DNA of 64,000 nt from contig CAVSMH010000008.1 of assembly GCA_963728965.1 (NCBI GenBank), forward strand, positions 930,001 through 994,000. Reading direction: 5' to 3'. A program made the translations under genes and the position numbers. Of the stretch, positions 44,552 to 53,118 are shown one piece after another. The notes under the pieces were generated by a model that ran no database searches, was not told the DNA's origin, and saw nothing but the letters and a program-made list of their open reading frames with translations. Numbering within the stretch: the stretch's first letter is position 1; each line of letters opens with the position of its first letter. Origin of the DNA: DASQZT01 sp963728965. Its GTDB lineage: Bacteria; Acidobacteriota; Terriglobia; Bryobacterales; Bryobacteraceae.

Positions 44552-45710
44552 GATCAGTCGCCGGGCGCGTGGTGCCGCCCGCCAGGGTGAGCCCGGCCAC
44601 AGCGAAAAACCAGGCCGCGACAGCCGGCCTCTGCTGCATCGGGTAATCCACCGTGGCGTGAAGCAGAAACGCCAGCGTGCCCAAACCATAGATCGACAGA
44701 ACCGCGGGTTTGGATAGGCGCGCCGCGAAAAAAATCAGCAGGGCGAGGAACGGCACGCCGCCTTCGGCCGCCCACTGCGCCCAGTCATTGTGGGCCTGGT
44801 TGACAAACACGCCGGTGTCGAAAGAAGCGTAGCGCGGGTACATGGTGGACCAGGTCCCCAACCCGCTGCCAGCCCAGGGCCGATCGCGCACCATGCGCAC
44901 GGAAGCTCTCCAGGCGTCCGCGCGCAGGGCTTCGTGGGCGGGCAGGCGCATGCGCGAATGCAACCCGTGCCATCCGACCGTCGCCGCGGCGAGTATGGCT
45001 AACCCCGCGAACTGTACCGAGACGATGGCCAGGCCCTTCCGCGAGCCTCGCCGGATCAGGGCGATCGCCACCGCCGTGGACAGCACCTCCGCGCCCGCGA
45101 CCACAAACCCCGCCCGGGAGGCGCTGGCCACGACTGCCCCGAAGACGGTGGCAGCCGCGGTCCCATACAGCAGTCGAAAACGGCGTTCCCGAAAGGCGAG
45201 ATACAGCGCCGGCGGCAACAGCAGTTCGAGCCAAGCCGCAAACTGGTTCCGGTTCACGAAAGGCCCGAAGACGCCGCCGTCGAAGCCGCTGGGAAAGAGC
45301 CAGAAGATCGTTCCCGGCGAAGAGAAGTTCTGGAGAATCGCGAGCGCCGCCAGCCCCATGCCAAAGAGAGCCGCACTCCGCAGCAGCAGGTCCCGGGTCT
45401 GGGGGTGGCTACCGTAGTGGTGCGCCAGGGCAAACACCAGGGCGAAGGTCAACCAGTCCAGAGCCGCACTCCAGGTCCGGGCATGACAGACGGTCGAGCC
45501 CGAAGCCAGTTGGAGCAGAGGCCACGCGGCAGCCGCCGCGAGTGCCAGGTGCTCTACGCGCAGCGGCCGGCGTTCGCCGGATGCCACGCAGCAAGCGGCC
45601 AGCCCGAACACGCCGATTTGAAACAAGCTCCAGGCCCATCTCTCGTCTATCCAGACGGTCGCGACACCAAAGACCAGAAGCGCCCCCAGGGCAATGGCTC
45701 CAGTCTTCAT
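44352..45710 (-). CDS. O-antigen-ligase-like polytopic membrane protein
   Basis: About ten to twelve membrane spans and the Wzy/WaaL-type signature: FGPFVNRNQFAAWLELLLPPALYLAF, then DRPWAGSGLGTWSTMYPRYASF and VNQAHNDWAQWAAEGG. ATG 45710 overlaps the stop of the TPR gene (ATGA). Family members polymerise or ligate polysaccharide at the outer face of the inner membrane. The last 66 codons overlap the J-domain gene in another frame, and a TGA in the third frame sits just before the J-domain ATG. A one-base indel near 44560-44600 could therefore have extended this frame; the natural end is probably near 44555. Confidence 0.8.
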   Translation of the reverse strand: MKTGAIALGALLVFGVATVWIDERWAWSLFQIGVFGLAACCVASGERRPLRVEHLALAAAAAWPLLQLASGSTVCHARTWSAALDWLTFALVFALAHHYGSHPQTRDLLLRSAALFGMGLAALAILQNFSSPGTIFWLFPSGFDGGVFGPFVNRNQFAAWLELLLPPALYLAFRERRFRLLYGTAAATVFGAVVASASRAGFVVAGAEVLSTAVAIALIRRGSRKGLAIVSVQFAGLAILAAATVGWHGLHSRMRLPAHEALRADAWRASVRMVRDRPWAGSGLGTWSTMYPRYASFDTGVFVNQAHNDWAQWAAEGGVPFLALLIFFAARLSKPAVLSIYGLGTLAFLLHATVDYPMQQRPAVAAWFFAVAGLTLAGGTTRPATDHGLLRGIGRRLPRFVHRNPPRLPPSRSAASPGSMPERSRSPARRVAAPAFERDGRGVERSGGAPEI

Positions 45711-46981
45711 TCCGCCGACTCCAGCTTCAGGCGGCCCACCGCCACGGTGCCAGTGAGCCGCGCCGAACCGGGCGGCCGCCGGTACATCAACGCCAACCGG
45801 CCGACTTCCGCGGGGGCCCGGAATACCAGGGCGCCGTCTGCCTGCGGTTCGCCCGGCGACCATCCGCCCGCCGGGTCGAACCAGACCCAGGTCAGCCCCG
45901 CTGGGTCAGCGCCCTCCAGACCGCGAAAGGCAAACTGCACCCGGTATCGTGTGCCGCGAACCACGGGAACCGATTGCCAGGCCAGGAGGCAGTTCTCCGG
46001 TTGCAGGCCGGAAACGGCCAGCCGCAGTTCCCCACCCGACCGTCCGGACCGGAGCCACGGCGCTTCCACCAGGTTCCAGTCGAACCCGGCCTGGAGCGGC
46101 GCCGCCCGGAAGTCCGGATTGGTCAGCCACGGCCCTCGATTCCGGTCCAGCGGTTCATACGGCAACTGCTTGCTCCGGCAGAGGACATTCCATATCTCTA
46201 CGGCGCTCCCGGCCATGCCCTGGGACAGGCTCAGATTGCAGTACCCGAGCAGGGTGGGCAGGTCCTCGGCACGCGCCACCCGCGCCAGGTGTCTCGCCAA
46301 GGGAAGCGCGGCGCGGGTCTCCTCGTGGCGCACGAGCATAGCGAGGTACTGCCGTGCAACCTCCTGCTTCTCTCCCATCGCCTGCTGTGCCAGGAGGTCC
46401 GGATCGGGCTGCATCCGGCGGCAGAGTTCCAGGAGCGGCATCACGTCGCCGTACGCTGATTCGAGCGCGCTGTGCGTCCATCTCCAGAAATCATCGGCAT
46501 TTTCGCGGCGGAAATAATACTGCGCCAGGGCATAGCGAGGCGCGTACAGGCGGCTGAGTTCCGCGGCGCGCAACAGGCTGCGCTCGGCGAGTGGCAGATC
46601 GCCGCGCAGTTCCGCCCTGAGCCCCAGCCGCAGGTGGCGGTCCGGGTTCTGGGAATCCAGTGCCACAGCCCGCCGTAGTTCCGGGAGTGAATCTCCCCCG
46701 GCCTCTTCGGTTTTGTCGGCCAGTCTCTCATAGAGCGCGGCGCTGGGGGCCAGGCGCGCGGCCCGTTCGCGGTCCTGCCGGTCAAGGCTGCGCGACAGGT
46801 GGTCGGCCCAGGCGAGCCTGCCGGTCCAATACGCCGCGGCCGCGAGTCCGCAGATCAGCCCGAGGCGCACGGCGAGGACTGCGGGCGTACTACGCCGGTG
46901 ACGAGTGTAGCTTCGAGTCCACTCATCCCGCCGGTACCCGGCAGATGCCGCCCAAATCGAACGCGCTCTAATGAAACGCAA
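45707..46981 (-). CDS. membrane-anchored TPR protein of a polysaccharide operon
   Basis: One N-terminal span (AVRLGLICGLAAAAYWTGRLAWA) follows a basic segment. TPR-like helices come next (ERLADKTEEAGGDSLPELRRAVALDSQNPDRHLRLGLRAELRGDLPLAERSLLRAAEL, QYYFRREN). The C-terminal 150 residues look like a beta-sandwich (RGTRYRVQFAFRGLE, GALVFRAPAEVGRLALMYRR). Such proteins accompany O-antigen ligases in exopolysaccharide clusters. The start is unsure: only TTG 47026 and TTG 46981, or GTG 46870 just before the span, are available. It overlaps the divergent FecR-like gene if the longer starts are used. Confidence 0.7.
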   Translation of the reverse strand: MRFIRARSIWAASAGYRRDEWTRSYTRHRRSTPAVLAVRLGLICGLAAAAYWTGRLAWADHLSRSLDRQDRERAARLAPSAALYERLADKTEEAGGDSLPELRRAVALDSQNPDRHLRLGLRAELRGDLPLAERSLLRAAELSRLYAPRYALAQYYFRRENADDFWRWTHSALESAYGDVMPLLELCRRMQPDPDLLAQQAMGEKQEVARQYLAMLVRHEETRAALPLARHLARVARAEDLPTLLGYCNLSLSQGMAGSAVEIWNVLCRSKQLPYEPLDRNRGPWLTNPDFRAAPLQAGFDWNLVEAPWLRSGRSGGELRLAVSGLQPENCLLAWQSVPVVRGTRYRVQFAFRGLEGADPAGLTWVWFDPAGGWSPGEPQADGALVFRAPAEVGRLALMYRRPPGSARLTGTVAVGRLKLESAE

Positions 46982-48050
46982 GATCCTGCCGATAGAGTTG
47001 ACAGTTATGCGGAAGAAGAATCTCAACTATTTGCGGATGCTGTGGCAAGCGGTCGTGGTCCTGACCACCTTTGCCGCACCCGGCTGGCTATTGGCCGACG
47101 GCGGCGCCATCGGAATGGCGGTCGCGAATGGTGCTTTTCAAGTAGATCACTCCGCCGTCTGGGGCACCGCGACCCTCTTTGACGGAGCCATGATTGAAAC
47201 CAGAACCGCCGCGTCGGAATTACAGCTGACCAGCGGCGTCCACCTGCGCCTGGCGTCCGGAAGCCGGGCGACGGTTTACCGCGGCCGCATGGTCCTGGAG
47301 TCCGGCTTCAGTCAGTTGGAATCCACTGGGGCATACGAAATCGCCGCACAGTCCCTGGTCATCGCGGCGGGAGAGGACACACTCGCCCGGATCCGGCTCA
47401 ACGGTGAACGCAATGTGACGGTGGCGGCCCTGCGCGGGTCGGTACGGGTATCCAATGCGGCCGGGCTGCTGGTGGCCGAGGTGCAGGCCGGACATAGCCT
47501 CGACTTCGAACCGCAGGCAGCGGGAGCCACCGCTGCCACGCGCGCCAGCGGCTGTCTCCTGGCCAAATCGGGCAAGCTCATCCTGGTTGAGCAGACCACC
47601 AATGTCGTGCTCGAAGTACATGGTCCGGATCTCGAAGCGGAAGTGGGGAACCGGCTGGAAATCGCGGGTCTGGCGGAAGCTCAGCCGCCATCGGTTCCCG
47701 GGGCTTCCCAGGTGATCAAAGTAGCCGGGCTGACACGGATCGGCGAGGGTGGCTGCAAGACGGTGGCGAAACGAGCCGGCGCAGCCATTGCAGGAGCCGC
47801 CGGCAGTGCTGGAGCAGCCGGCACGGCAGCCGCCGCCAGCGGTGCGGCCGAGGCCGGTGCCGCTGGAACGGGTGCAGCTGCCGCCGGTGCTGCCGCAGCG
47901 GGCGCCGGAGCTGCCGCGGCGGGCGCCGGAATCGGCGCCGGTACGGTGGCCGTGATAGGCGGCGTGGCCGCCGCGGCAACGGTGGGAGGTCTTGCGGCCG
48001 TGGGTAGTCTTCCCGGCCAGACCGAAGCCCCTCCCCCCGCCAGTCGCTGA
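46971..48050 (+). CDS. exported FecR-domain-like protein with Ala/Gly-rich tail
   Basis: 359 aa from ATG 46971, or 347 from ATG 47007, which is equally plausible. A signal peptide (MLWQAVVVLTTFAAPGWLLA) precedes a FecR-like beta domain at about 60-190 (TLFDGAMIETRTAASELQLTSGVHLRLASGSRATVYRGRMVLESG, VTVAALRGSVRVSNAAGLLVAEVQAG). Residues about 265-345 are almost only Ala and Gly, ending in a hydrophobic stretch (GTVAVIGGVAAAATVGGLAAVGSL) and a Pro-rich end. The tail could be a second anchor or an assembly segment. A strong terminator follows, so the gene is probably monocistronic. Confidence 0.75.
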   Translation: MKRKILPIELTVMRKKNLNYLRMLWQAVVVLTTFAAPGWLLADGGAIGMAVANGAFQVDHSAVWGTATLFDGAMIETRTAASELQLTSGVHLRLASGSRATVYRGRMVLESGFSQLESTGAYEIAAQSLVIAAGEDTLARIRLNGERNVTVAALRGSVRVSNAAGLLVAEVQAGHSLDFEPQAAGATAATRASGCLLAKSGKLILVEQTTNVVLEVHGPDLEAEVGNRLEIAGLAEAQPPSVPGASQVIKVAGLTRIGEGGCKTVAKRAGAAIAGAAGSAGAAGTAAAASGAAEAGAAGTGAAAAGAAAAGAGAAAAGAGIGAGTVAVIGGVAAAATVGGLAAVGSLPGQTEAPPPASR

Positions 48051-48081
48051 TCGATTTTGGATTCCGTCGTTGTGTGTTCGC

Positions 48082-48115
48082 GGGCTCCGGGGGAGCATTC
48101 CGGAGCCCTCTTTTT
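48082..48115 (+). terminator. rho-independent terminator after the FecR-like gene
   Basis: GGGCTCCGG (48082-48090) pairs perfectly with CCGGAGCCC (48100-48108) across a nine-base loop, followed by TCTTTTT. Confidence 0.88.
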
Positions 48116-48189
48116 GGCCCGCCACCGCGCGGGACTGACGGCAACCTCTCGCTCGATCAACACGCCGGGCCGGCTCCCCCACTGACAAT

Positions 48190-48205
48190 TGGCAAACGCC
48201 TGGCA
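48190..48205 (+). promoter_or_regulatory. candidate sigma54 (-24/-12) promoter
   Basis: TGGCAAACGCCTGGCA has the obligatory GG and GC separated by exactly ten bases; the -12 box is TGGCA instead of TTGCA. It lies about 145 bases before the coiled-coil gene and about 5 kb from an NtrC-type activator gene. Confidence 0.35.
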
Positions 48206-48349
48206 GATAACTCTTTGGATAGGAATCGCAGTTAACCTTTTGGGGGCTGATTTCCGGGACCGAATCCTACCAGAATGAGTGGAAGCGCAAGCTGCACCTT
48301 CGGATAAACGGCCGGGGTGCGCTCGCTGCCCGACGAAGCGAGGTCGAAA

Positions 48350-49795
48350 ATGGAACTGATTTTCATATTCATGTCCACAGCCGTCGGAACCGTGATCGGT
48401 TCCATTGCGGGCGTATTCACGGCGCAGAAGATACACCGGACGCCTTCCGCGGAGTCGGCCGCACTGCAAATGCAGCTTCGGGCCAGTGAAGCCTCCCTGG
48501 CGGAAGCGGCCGCCAATCTGGAAGGGCTGCGCCGGCAAGTGACTGAACGCGATCGAGCCCTGGAAGCCCGCGTACTCGAGCTGAAAGCCAAGCAGGAGCA
48601 GCTCGATCAACTGGTGAACGCTGCGCCAGCAGCCCGCACGGAGGGGGAACCAAGCGCCGGCGAACTGGCTGTCCGAGCCGCCGCCCTCATCGAACAGTGC
48701 TCCGAGCTCGAGGCCCGAGCCCGTCAGGAGAGGAGCCGCGTATCCGAGGAGGCCAGCCGGCATCTCTCCGCGTTGGAAGCGCAACTCGAGGCTGAGCGGC
48801 AGCAGGTCCAGGAAAGCGTCCGGCAGATCGCCACGCTGACGATCGCAGTCGCGGAATGCCAGCAGCGCCGGCAGGAAATCGAGGACGAACACCGAAGAGC
48901 CCAGGAAGTGTGGGGTGAGCAGATTGGCCGTCTGACGGCGGAGATGCAACAGTCACAGGAGCAGTGCGCCTTGGCGGAATCTCAGCTCGCCGTCGGCAAG
49001 GAGCGGATCGGGAGCCTGGAGGAACAGGTCGTGAAGCTGACCACGGCATCGGCCGAGACCAGCGACCGGAAGGCGTCGATCGAGGGGCAGCTTGCCGCGG
49101 AACGCGCGAGGAGCGAGGATCTGGCCGCGCAGCTCGACGACCTGAAGGCGGAAGCCATGCAAGCCGGCGAGCGGAATACCGGGTTGGAAGCGCATCTGAC
49201 CGCCGCCCAGGCCGAAATCGCCGAGCTGTCCACGAAGCTGGAGATTCTGAATACCGACCACTCCGCGGCCCTGGAGCGCCATTCCGAGCTCGCCGCGGAG
49301 CTGGCCGCAGAGCGGGCGAAGAGCGAGGAGTTGGCCGGGCGGATAGCGGAGATGGGTGGGGAATCGACCGAAGTTCGCGACCGCTGTGCCGCGCTGGTCA
49401 CCGAGTTTGCCGCGGAGCGGGAGAACGGCCGGCAACTGGCGGACCAGGTAGCCCGCCTGACCGTTCAGTTGGCAATGGCGCAGGAGGAGGGCGCCTCCCT
49501 CGAAGAGCGGCTGAACGGCGAGCAGGAGCGGTCGCAGGGATTCGCCAGCCGCATCGCCGGGATGAACGACAGCATCGCCCAATTGGAGACCAAGCTGGAA
49601 GAGGAGCGTCAGTCCGCGGCCCAGGGAATGCACCTGCTCTCGGTGGCCCAAGACAACCTGACCCGGGTTTTCAAAGCGCTGGCCATCGAGACTCACAACG
49701 GCAACGGTTCGGCTCCGCCGGAACCGCCCCAGCCGCCCAGGGCGGCGCAGGATGGAACGACCGCACCGGTGCCGGTCGAGACCGCCGCGGGTTAA
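48350..49795 (+). CDS. membrane-anchored long coiled-coil protein
   Basis: A 481-aa protein from ATG 48350, with GAGG six bases upstream; a longer frame from 48317 lacks a site. One N-terminal span (ELIFIFMSTAVGTVIGSIAGVF) is followed by about 400 residues of Ala/Glu/Gln/Leu-rich heptads (repeated LAAERA, SLEEQ and ELAAELAAERAKSEELAGRI). It has a loosely repetitive layout and a short Pro-rich C terminus. No enzymatic domain is visible. It could be a scaffold or spacer protein at the membrane. Low-complexity similarity to myosin-like proteins should not be over-read. Confidence 0.75.
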   Translation: MELIFIFMSTAVGTVIGSIAGVFTAQKIHRTPSAESAALQMQLRASEASLAEAAANLEGLRRQVTERDRALEARVLELKAKQEQLDQLVNAAPAARTEGEPSAGELAVRAAALIEQCSELEARARQERSRVSEEASRHLSALEAQLEAERQQVQESVRQIATLTIAVAECQQRRQEIEDEHRRAQEVWGEQIGRLTAEMQQSQEQCALAESQLAVGKERIGSLEEQVVKLTTASAETSDRKASIEGQLAAERARSEDLAAQLDDLKAEAMQAGERNTGLEAHLTAAQAEIAELSTKLEILNTDHSAALERHSELAAELAAERAKSEELAGRIAEMGGESTEVRDRCAALVTEFAAERENGRQLADQVARLTVQLAMAQEEGASLEERLNGEQERSQGFASRIAGMNDSIAQLETKLEEERQSAAQGMHLLSVAQDNLTRVFKALAIETHNGNGSAPPEPPQPPRAAQDGTTAPVPVETAAG

Positions 49796-49982
49796 TGTCG
49801 TTCCCTGAGGTGATCCATGGGCCGCCGGCGGCATTCCCCGGCGGCGGCCTGTTTCCCCCGGTCCAGACAACCTTCTAGGCCGGCCCCTTACGCAACATTT
49901 ACAAAAACCACTCCGAACCTTTACCGTTCCGGTGAGCCGCAAACGGCCGGTACGCCGTCCAAACGGACAGGAGGGCAGTTCG

Positions 49983-51065
49983 ATGAAGCGGCTGATGATG
50001 CTGTTGGATCCCGCAAAGAAGGGGCGTGAGGCGGAACGGCTGGAGCAGGAACTGCGGCGGCTGATCATCGGTCAGGACGAGGCTATCCGACAGGTTGTCG
50101 ATCTCTACCAGACCTTCCTGGCGGGCATGTGCACGCCCGGGCGTCCCGTGGGAAACCTCTTGTTTCTGGGACCGACGGGCTCGGGGAAAACGCGTACCGT
50201 GGAGGCGCTCGCGGAGATTCTGACCGGAGATCCGCGCGCGATCGTCAAGGTGGATTGCGCCGAATTCCAGCACAGCCACGAGATCGCCAAGCTGATCGGC
50301 TCGCCGCCGGGATATCTGGGCCACCGCGAGACCCGGCCGATGCTGAGTCAGGAAGCGCTGGACCAGTTTCAAACCGAAGATCTGAAGCTCAGCCTGGTGT
50401 TGTTCGATGAGATCGAGAAAGCCAGTGACGCTTTGTGGAACCTGTTACTGGGGATCCTGGACAAGGCGGTGCTGACGCTGGGCGACAGCCGCCGCGTGGA
50501 CTTCTCGCGCACGCTGATTTTCATGACCGGCAATCTCGGCGCGGCGGAAATGAGCTCGATCCTGCGGCCCGGACTGGGCTTTGCGACGCGGCTCGCCGAG
50601 AGCGTAGTGGATCAGCGGGTGGCCGGCAAACTGTCGCGCGCGGGGATCGAGGCGGCGCGCCGGAAGTTCACGCCGGAGTTTCTGAATCGGATCGACCGCA
50701 CGGTGGTTTTCCATCCCCTGGGTGAAGGTGAACTGCGGGCGATTCTGAATCTCGAGATGCAGGTGGTCGGCGAACGGATCAATCGCGCCATGACCGGGGT
50801 CGGTCCGGTGATCCTCACCGTCACCGAGGCGGCCCGCACCCTGCTTCTGCGGAACGGAACAGACGCCCGCTATGGCGCGCGCCATCTCAAGCGCGCCGTG
50901 GAACGGCTGGTGGTGCAGCCGGTCTCGAACCTGATTTCAACCCGTCAGATTCGCGGGGGCGACTGCCTACTCGTGGACGAGGACGCGGGCGGCTTGATTT
51001 TCCAGAAGGAGGGGCGCGAGGCCGCCGAGGGCGAAGCCGCCGCCCGAACCTCCGCGGCCGCCTGA
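49983..51065 (+). CDS. single-ring Clp/HSP100-type AAA+ ATPase
   Basis: A 360-aa protein from ATG 49983 behind AGGAGG. It matches the second ATPase domain of ClpA/ClpB: Walker A GPTGSGKT at 63-70, pore loop GSPPGYLG at 106-113, Walker B LVLFDEIE at 137-144, FTPEFLNRID with the arginine finger, and the small C-terminal domain (ARYGARHLKRAVERLV). There is no N domain, no first ATPase domain, no zinc domain as in ClpX, and no IGF-type ClpP loop was spotted. It is therefore a stand-alone remodelling ring of unknown partner. The C terminus is Ala/Glu-rich. It follows the coiled-coil gene on the same strand. Confidence 0.85.
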   Translation: MKRLMMLLDPAKKGREAERLEQELRRLIIGQDEAIRQVVDLYQTFLAGMCTPGRPVGNLLFLGPTGSGKTRTVEALAEILTGDPRAIVKVDCAEFQHSHEIAKLIGSPPGYLGHRETRPMLSQEALDQFQTEDLKLSLVLFDEIEKASDALWNLLLGILDKAVLTLGDSRRVDFSRTLIFMTGNLGAAEMSSILRPGLGFATRLAESVVDQRVAGKLSRAGIEAARRKFTPEFLNRIDRTVVFHPLGEGELRAILNLEMQVVGERINRAMTGVGPVILTVTEAARTLLLRNGTDARYGARHLKRAVERLVVQPVSNLISTRQIRGGDCLLVDEDAGGLIFQKEGREAAEGEAAARTSAAA

Positions 51066-51133
51066 AGGCCAACTCCACACTTCGCCGAAGGGAGGGACGC
51101 CGGCATGTCCCATTCGCACGCTATGATGAAAAA

Positions 51134-52357
51134 ATGTCCGGCGCCCTTCCACCCGTCGTAGCGAATCAGACACAGGCGATCATCGATCAGGAAAAGGAAT
51201 TCGTCCTGCAGAACTACGCTCGCTATCCGGTCGTCATGGCGCGCGGCAAGGGCTGCTATCTGTACGATCTGGAAGGACGGCGCTACCTGGACTTCCTGTC
51301 CGGCATCGGGGTCAACGCGCTGGGGCATGCGCACCCGCGCATCCTGCGGGTGCTGCGCGAACAGGCAGGACTGCTCATCCATGCCTCCAACCTGTATTAC
51401 CACCGGTACCAGGGCCCGCTGGCGGAGCGCCTCGCCCAAATGAGCGGGCTGGCTCGCGTCTTTTTCTGCAACACGGGTACGGAGGCCGTGGAGGGCGCGC
51501 TGAAGATGGCGCATTCGCACGGCCATTCGATACACCCGGAGAAGTACGAGATCATCGCGCTCGACAATTCGTTTCACGGGCGCACGATGGGGGCCCTCTC
51601 GGTAACCGGCCAGGCAAAGTACCGCCACGATTTCGAACCGCTGATTCCGGGGGTGAAGTTCGTGCCGGTGAACGATGAGGCCGCACTCGAAGCGGCATTC
51701 ACCGACCGGACGTGCGGGATGATCCTCGAGATCATTCAGGGAGAGGGCGGCGTCAATCCGCTGACCAGCGAGTTCGTCAGCAAAGCGCGCACGTTATCGG
51801 ACCGGCACAATGCGCTGCTGGTGGCGGATGAGACGCAGTGCGGCGTGGGCCGGCCGGGCACCTATTTCGCTTACCAGCGGTCGACGCCGGTGATCCTGCC
51901 GGACGTCGTCGTGGCGGCCAAACCGATTGCCTGCGGACTGCCGCTGGGGTTCATCGCGGCCAACGAGAAGGCCGCCGGAGCGATCCAGCCCGGGATGCAC
52001 GGAACAACCTTTGGGGGCGGTCCCCTGGGCTGCCGTGTGGCCCTGCAATTCCTCGATATTCTGGATGAGCTTTTGCCGGCTATCCAACGGGTGGGCGGGT
52101 ACTTCCACGTGGTGTTGAACGAGCTGGCGAGGAAGCACGGGTTCGTTCGGGAGGTGCGTGGGTTCGGCTTGATGCTGGGCGTTGAGCTGACCATTCCGGG
52201 CAAACAGATCGTGGTCGACGCGATGGCAGCGGGGCTGCTGATGAACTGCACCCACGAGACCGTCCTGCGCTTCCTGCCGCCCTACATCGTCACGGAAAAA
52301 GAAGTGGACGATGCGGTGAAGATCCTGGGCAAGCTCTTTGCGAAAGTAAAAGGCTAG
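51134..52357 (+). CDS. argD: class-III PLP aminotransferase, acetylornithine/succinylornithine type
   Basis: A 407-aa protein. The class-III fold shows in NTGTEAVEGALKMA (phosphate cup), SFHGRTMGALSVTG, LVADETQCGVGR (Asp231 for the PLP ring nitrogen) and Lys263 in VVAAKPIACGLPLG for the Schiff base. Acetylornithine aminotransferase is the closest fit by pattern. The Lys motif AAKPIACGLPLG departs from the common AKALGGG, so a related omega-aminotransferase is possible. No other arginine gene is adjacent, so the symbol is provisional. Confidence 0.75.
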   Translation: MSGALPPVVANQTQAIIDQEKEFVLQNYARYPVVMARGKGCYLYDLEGRRYLDFLSGIGVNALGHAHPRILRVLREQAGLLIHASNLYYHRYQGPLAERLAQMSGLARVFFCNTGTEAVEGALKMAHSHGHSIHPEKYEIIALDNSFHGRTMGALSVTGQAKYRHDFEPLIPGVKFVPVNDEAALEAAFTDRTCGMILEIIQGEGGVNPLTSEFVSKARTLSDRHNALLVADETQCGVGRPGTYFAYQRSTPVILPDVVVAAKPIACGLPLGFIAANEKAAGAIQPGMHGTTFGGGPLGCRVALQFLDILDELLPAIQRVGGYFHVVLNELARKHGFVREVRGFGLMLGVELTIPGKQIVVDAMAAGLLMNCTHETVLRFLPPYIVTEKEVDDAVKILGKLFAKVKG

Positions 52358-52412
52358 GCGGGGCTGAATCGGCGCGGGTTCCTCGGCATCGAATATCTTG
52401 GAAGCAAGATAT

Positions 52413-53009
52413 ATGAAACCACGCATTCTGGTATTCGCCGGCAGCACTCGGACCGATTCCTACCACCGGAAGCTGGCCTTGGCAGCGCTCGCCTCGCTCC
52501 GTGCGGCGGGTGCTGACGCAACGTTTGCGGACCTCCGAGACTACCCCATGCCGTTGTACGACGGCGATCTGGAACTCATGCAGGGTCTGCCAGATAAAGC
52601 CAAGGCCTTCAAGGAACTTCTGAGGCGCTACGACGTTCTGGTGATCGCCTCCCCGGAATACAACGGCTCGTTTCCGGCGCTGGTGAAGAACGCCATCGAC
52701 TGGGCTTCCCGCCCGGAGGCGGGCGAGGGTCACCTGGCGGTATTCCGCGGCAAGACCGCCGCCATCCTGGCTGGATCTCCCGGGCCGGGAGGGGGAAAGC
52801 GAGGCTTGCGGCACCTTCGAGAATTACTCGAGATGATCGGGGTTAACGTCATCTCTTCCCAAGTGAACGTAGCTCGCGTGACGTCGGCCTTTGATGCCGG
52901 GGGGCGCCTGGCGCGGACGGAAGACCTGACCGCCCTGGAACGACTGACCACGGAGTTGCTGGCCCAACTGGGGCCCGCGCAGGAAGAGCGACACGCGCTG
53001 GTGGCATAA
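52413..53009 (+). CDS. NADPH-dependent FMN reductase family protein
   Basis: A 198-aa flavodoxin-like protein: VFAGSTRTDSYHRKLA for the phosphate loop, LRDYPMPLYDGDLE, and ASPEYNGSFPALVKNAIDWASRP, the signature of the NAD(P)H:FMN/quinone reductases (ChrR/YieF-like). ATG 52413 has GGAAG eight bases upstream. Substrates may include quinones, chromate or azo compounds. It stands apart from the aminotransferase by 55 bases on the same strand. Confidence 0.85.
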   Translation: MKPRILVFAGSTRTDSYHRKLALAALASLRAAGADATFADLRDYPMPLYDGDLELMQGLPDKAKAFKELLRRYDVLVIASPEYNGSFPALVKNAIDWASRPEAGEGHLAVFRGKTAAILAGSPGPGGGKRGLRHLRELLEMIGVNVISSQVNVARVTSAFDAGGRLARTEDLTALERLTTELLAQLGPAQEERHALVA

Positions 53010-53010
53010 G

Positions 53011-53065
53011 CCGGTTGCACAATCAGTCGCGTAGGCCGGTTGCATAATAACCGGTTGCATAATAA
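53011..53065 (+). repeat. short tandem repeat CCGGTTGCATAATAA
   Basis: Two exact 15-bp copies sit at 53036-53050 and 53051-53065, and a partial copy (CCGGTTGCACAAT) sits at 53011-53023, just after the FMN-reductase stop and before the MFS gene. Confidence 0.8.
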
Positions 53066-53118
53066 GAAGTCTGTCCACCGGCCGAGTCGCATTTCGCTAT
53101 CGGAACTTCCGCCATTTC

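Noticed and set aside
48350..49795. Possible chemoreceptor or SMC-like ATPase
   Set aside because: Only one membrane span and heptads are present; there is no HAMP, signalling hairpin, Walker motif or hinge.
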